DNA of 15,478 nucleotides. It comes from JBLIOB01 sp047639575 (GTDB lineage Bacteria; Bacteroidota; Bacteroidia; Flavobacteriales_D; Parvicellaceae). The position numbers and the translations under genes are program-made. A model generated the notes under the pieces. It searched no databases. It was not told the origin of the DNA and was given only the letters and a program-made list of their open reading frames with translations. The stretch covers positions 1 to 15,478 of the forward strand of contig JBLIOB010000084.1 in the NCBI GenBank assembly GCA_047639575.1, in the 5' to 3' direction. The first letter of the stretch is position 1; every line of letters begins with the position of its first letter. Shown here piece by piece: positions 15,351 through 15,478 of the stretch.

Positions 15351-15478
15351 CTAATTTACAACGTTAAATTTGATGGTCTCTTTGACCTGAGAGTTACTGA
15401 AAGTAGCTATGTACATTCCGTTTTTTAATTCTTTCATGATTGCCAAATTACCTTCTGCGTTTATATTATCTTTTTTAA
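15351..15478 (-). CDS. C-terminal end of a T9SS cargo protein (partial)
   Basis: On the minus strand a frame enters from the right edge and ends at TAG (15353-15351). The 41 visible residues match the last strands of a type A sorting domain: NLAIMKELKNGMYIATFSNS and the end IKFNVVN. Only this sorting tail is in the window, so the functional domain cannot be seen. The stop lies 6 bases before the peroxidase start, so the two genes are probably co-transcribed and the missing protein may be the peroxidase's surface partner or substrate. Confidence 0.8.
   Translation of the reverse strand, partial: KKDNINAEGNLAIMKELKNGMYIATFSNSQVKETIKFNVVN

Noticed and set aside
1..15478. CRISPR arrays, tRNA/rRNA genes, insertion sequences, phage genes or riboswitches
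   Set aside because: I saw no regularly spaced repeats, cloverleaf sequences, transposase motifs or terminal inverted repeats. Gene content is ordinary exported-protein chromosomal DNA.

Overview
The window looks like chromosomal DNA of a member of the Bacteroidota, most likely a marine or freshwater flavobacterium-like organism (Flavobacteriales). The reasons are low G+C, several proteins with C-terminal type IX secretion (T9SS) sorting domains, Omp28-related and DUF6029-type proteins, a small Bacteroidota-type 64-residue protein, and TAnnTTTG-like -7 elements instead of E. coli-type promoters. Almost every gene encodes an exported protein.

Plus-strand half (1-9368). It opens with the 3' part of an Omp28-like T9SS cargo gene that ends in a strong intrinsic terminator. 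An arylsulfotransferase-like T9SS beta-propeller gene follows. Next is a three-gene cassette: a TlpA-like thioredoxin, a DUF6029 outer-membrane barrel, and an Omp28-like lipoprotein with a CxxC. A second, tightly overlapped cluster holds another arylsulfotransferase-like T9SS protein, a GDCCVxC-type lipoprotein (GTGA overlap) and a small outer-membrane beta-barrel (ATGA overlap). A small conserved protein closes this half.

Minus-strand half (9435-15478, read right to left). The tail of a T9SS cargo gene is followed by a di-haem cytochrome c peroxidase/MauG-type lipoprotein and a second TlpA-like protein, a close paralog of the first but with an altered active site. After a 198-bp gap with a good -7 element comes a compact four-gene operon. 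Two small-domain proteins with a paired-cysteine motif (CxYxxC) bracket two cupredoxin proteins. Downstream lies queG (epoxyqueuosine reductase), whose N-terminal coding region has no ATG, GTG or TTG start. The two halves converge on a shared hairpin terminator at about 9396-9429.

The most interesting element is the pair of adjacent cupredoxin proteins (287 and 411 aa). Each carries only half of a multicopper oxidase copper set: one has a type 1 copper site plus half of the trinuclear ligands, the other has the complementary HxxHxH/HDH half with no type 1 cysteine. They look like a two-gene, heteromeric multicopper oxidase. It sits with peroxidase, altered-TlpA and paired-cysteine proteins in what may be a surface copper/redox module. 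This is inferred from motifs only.
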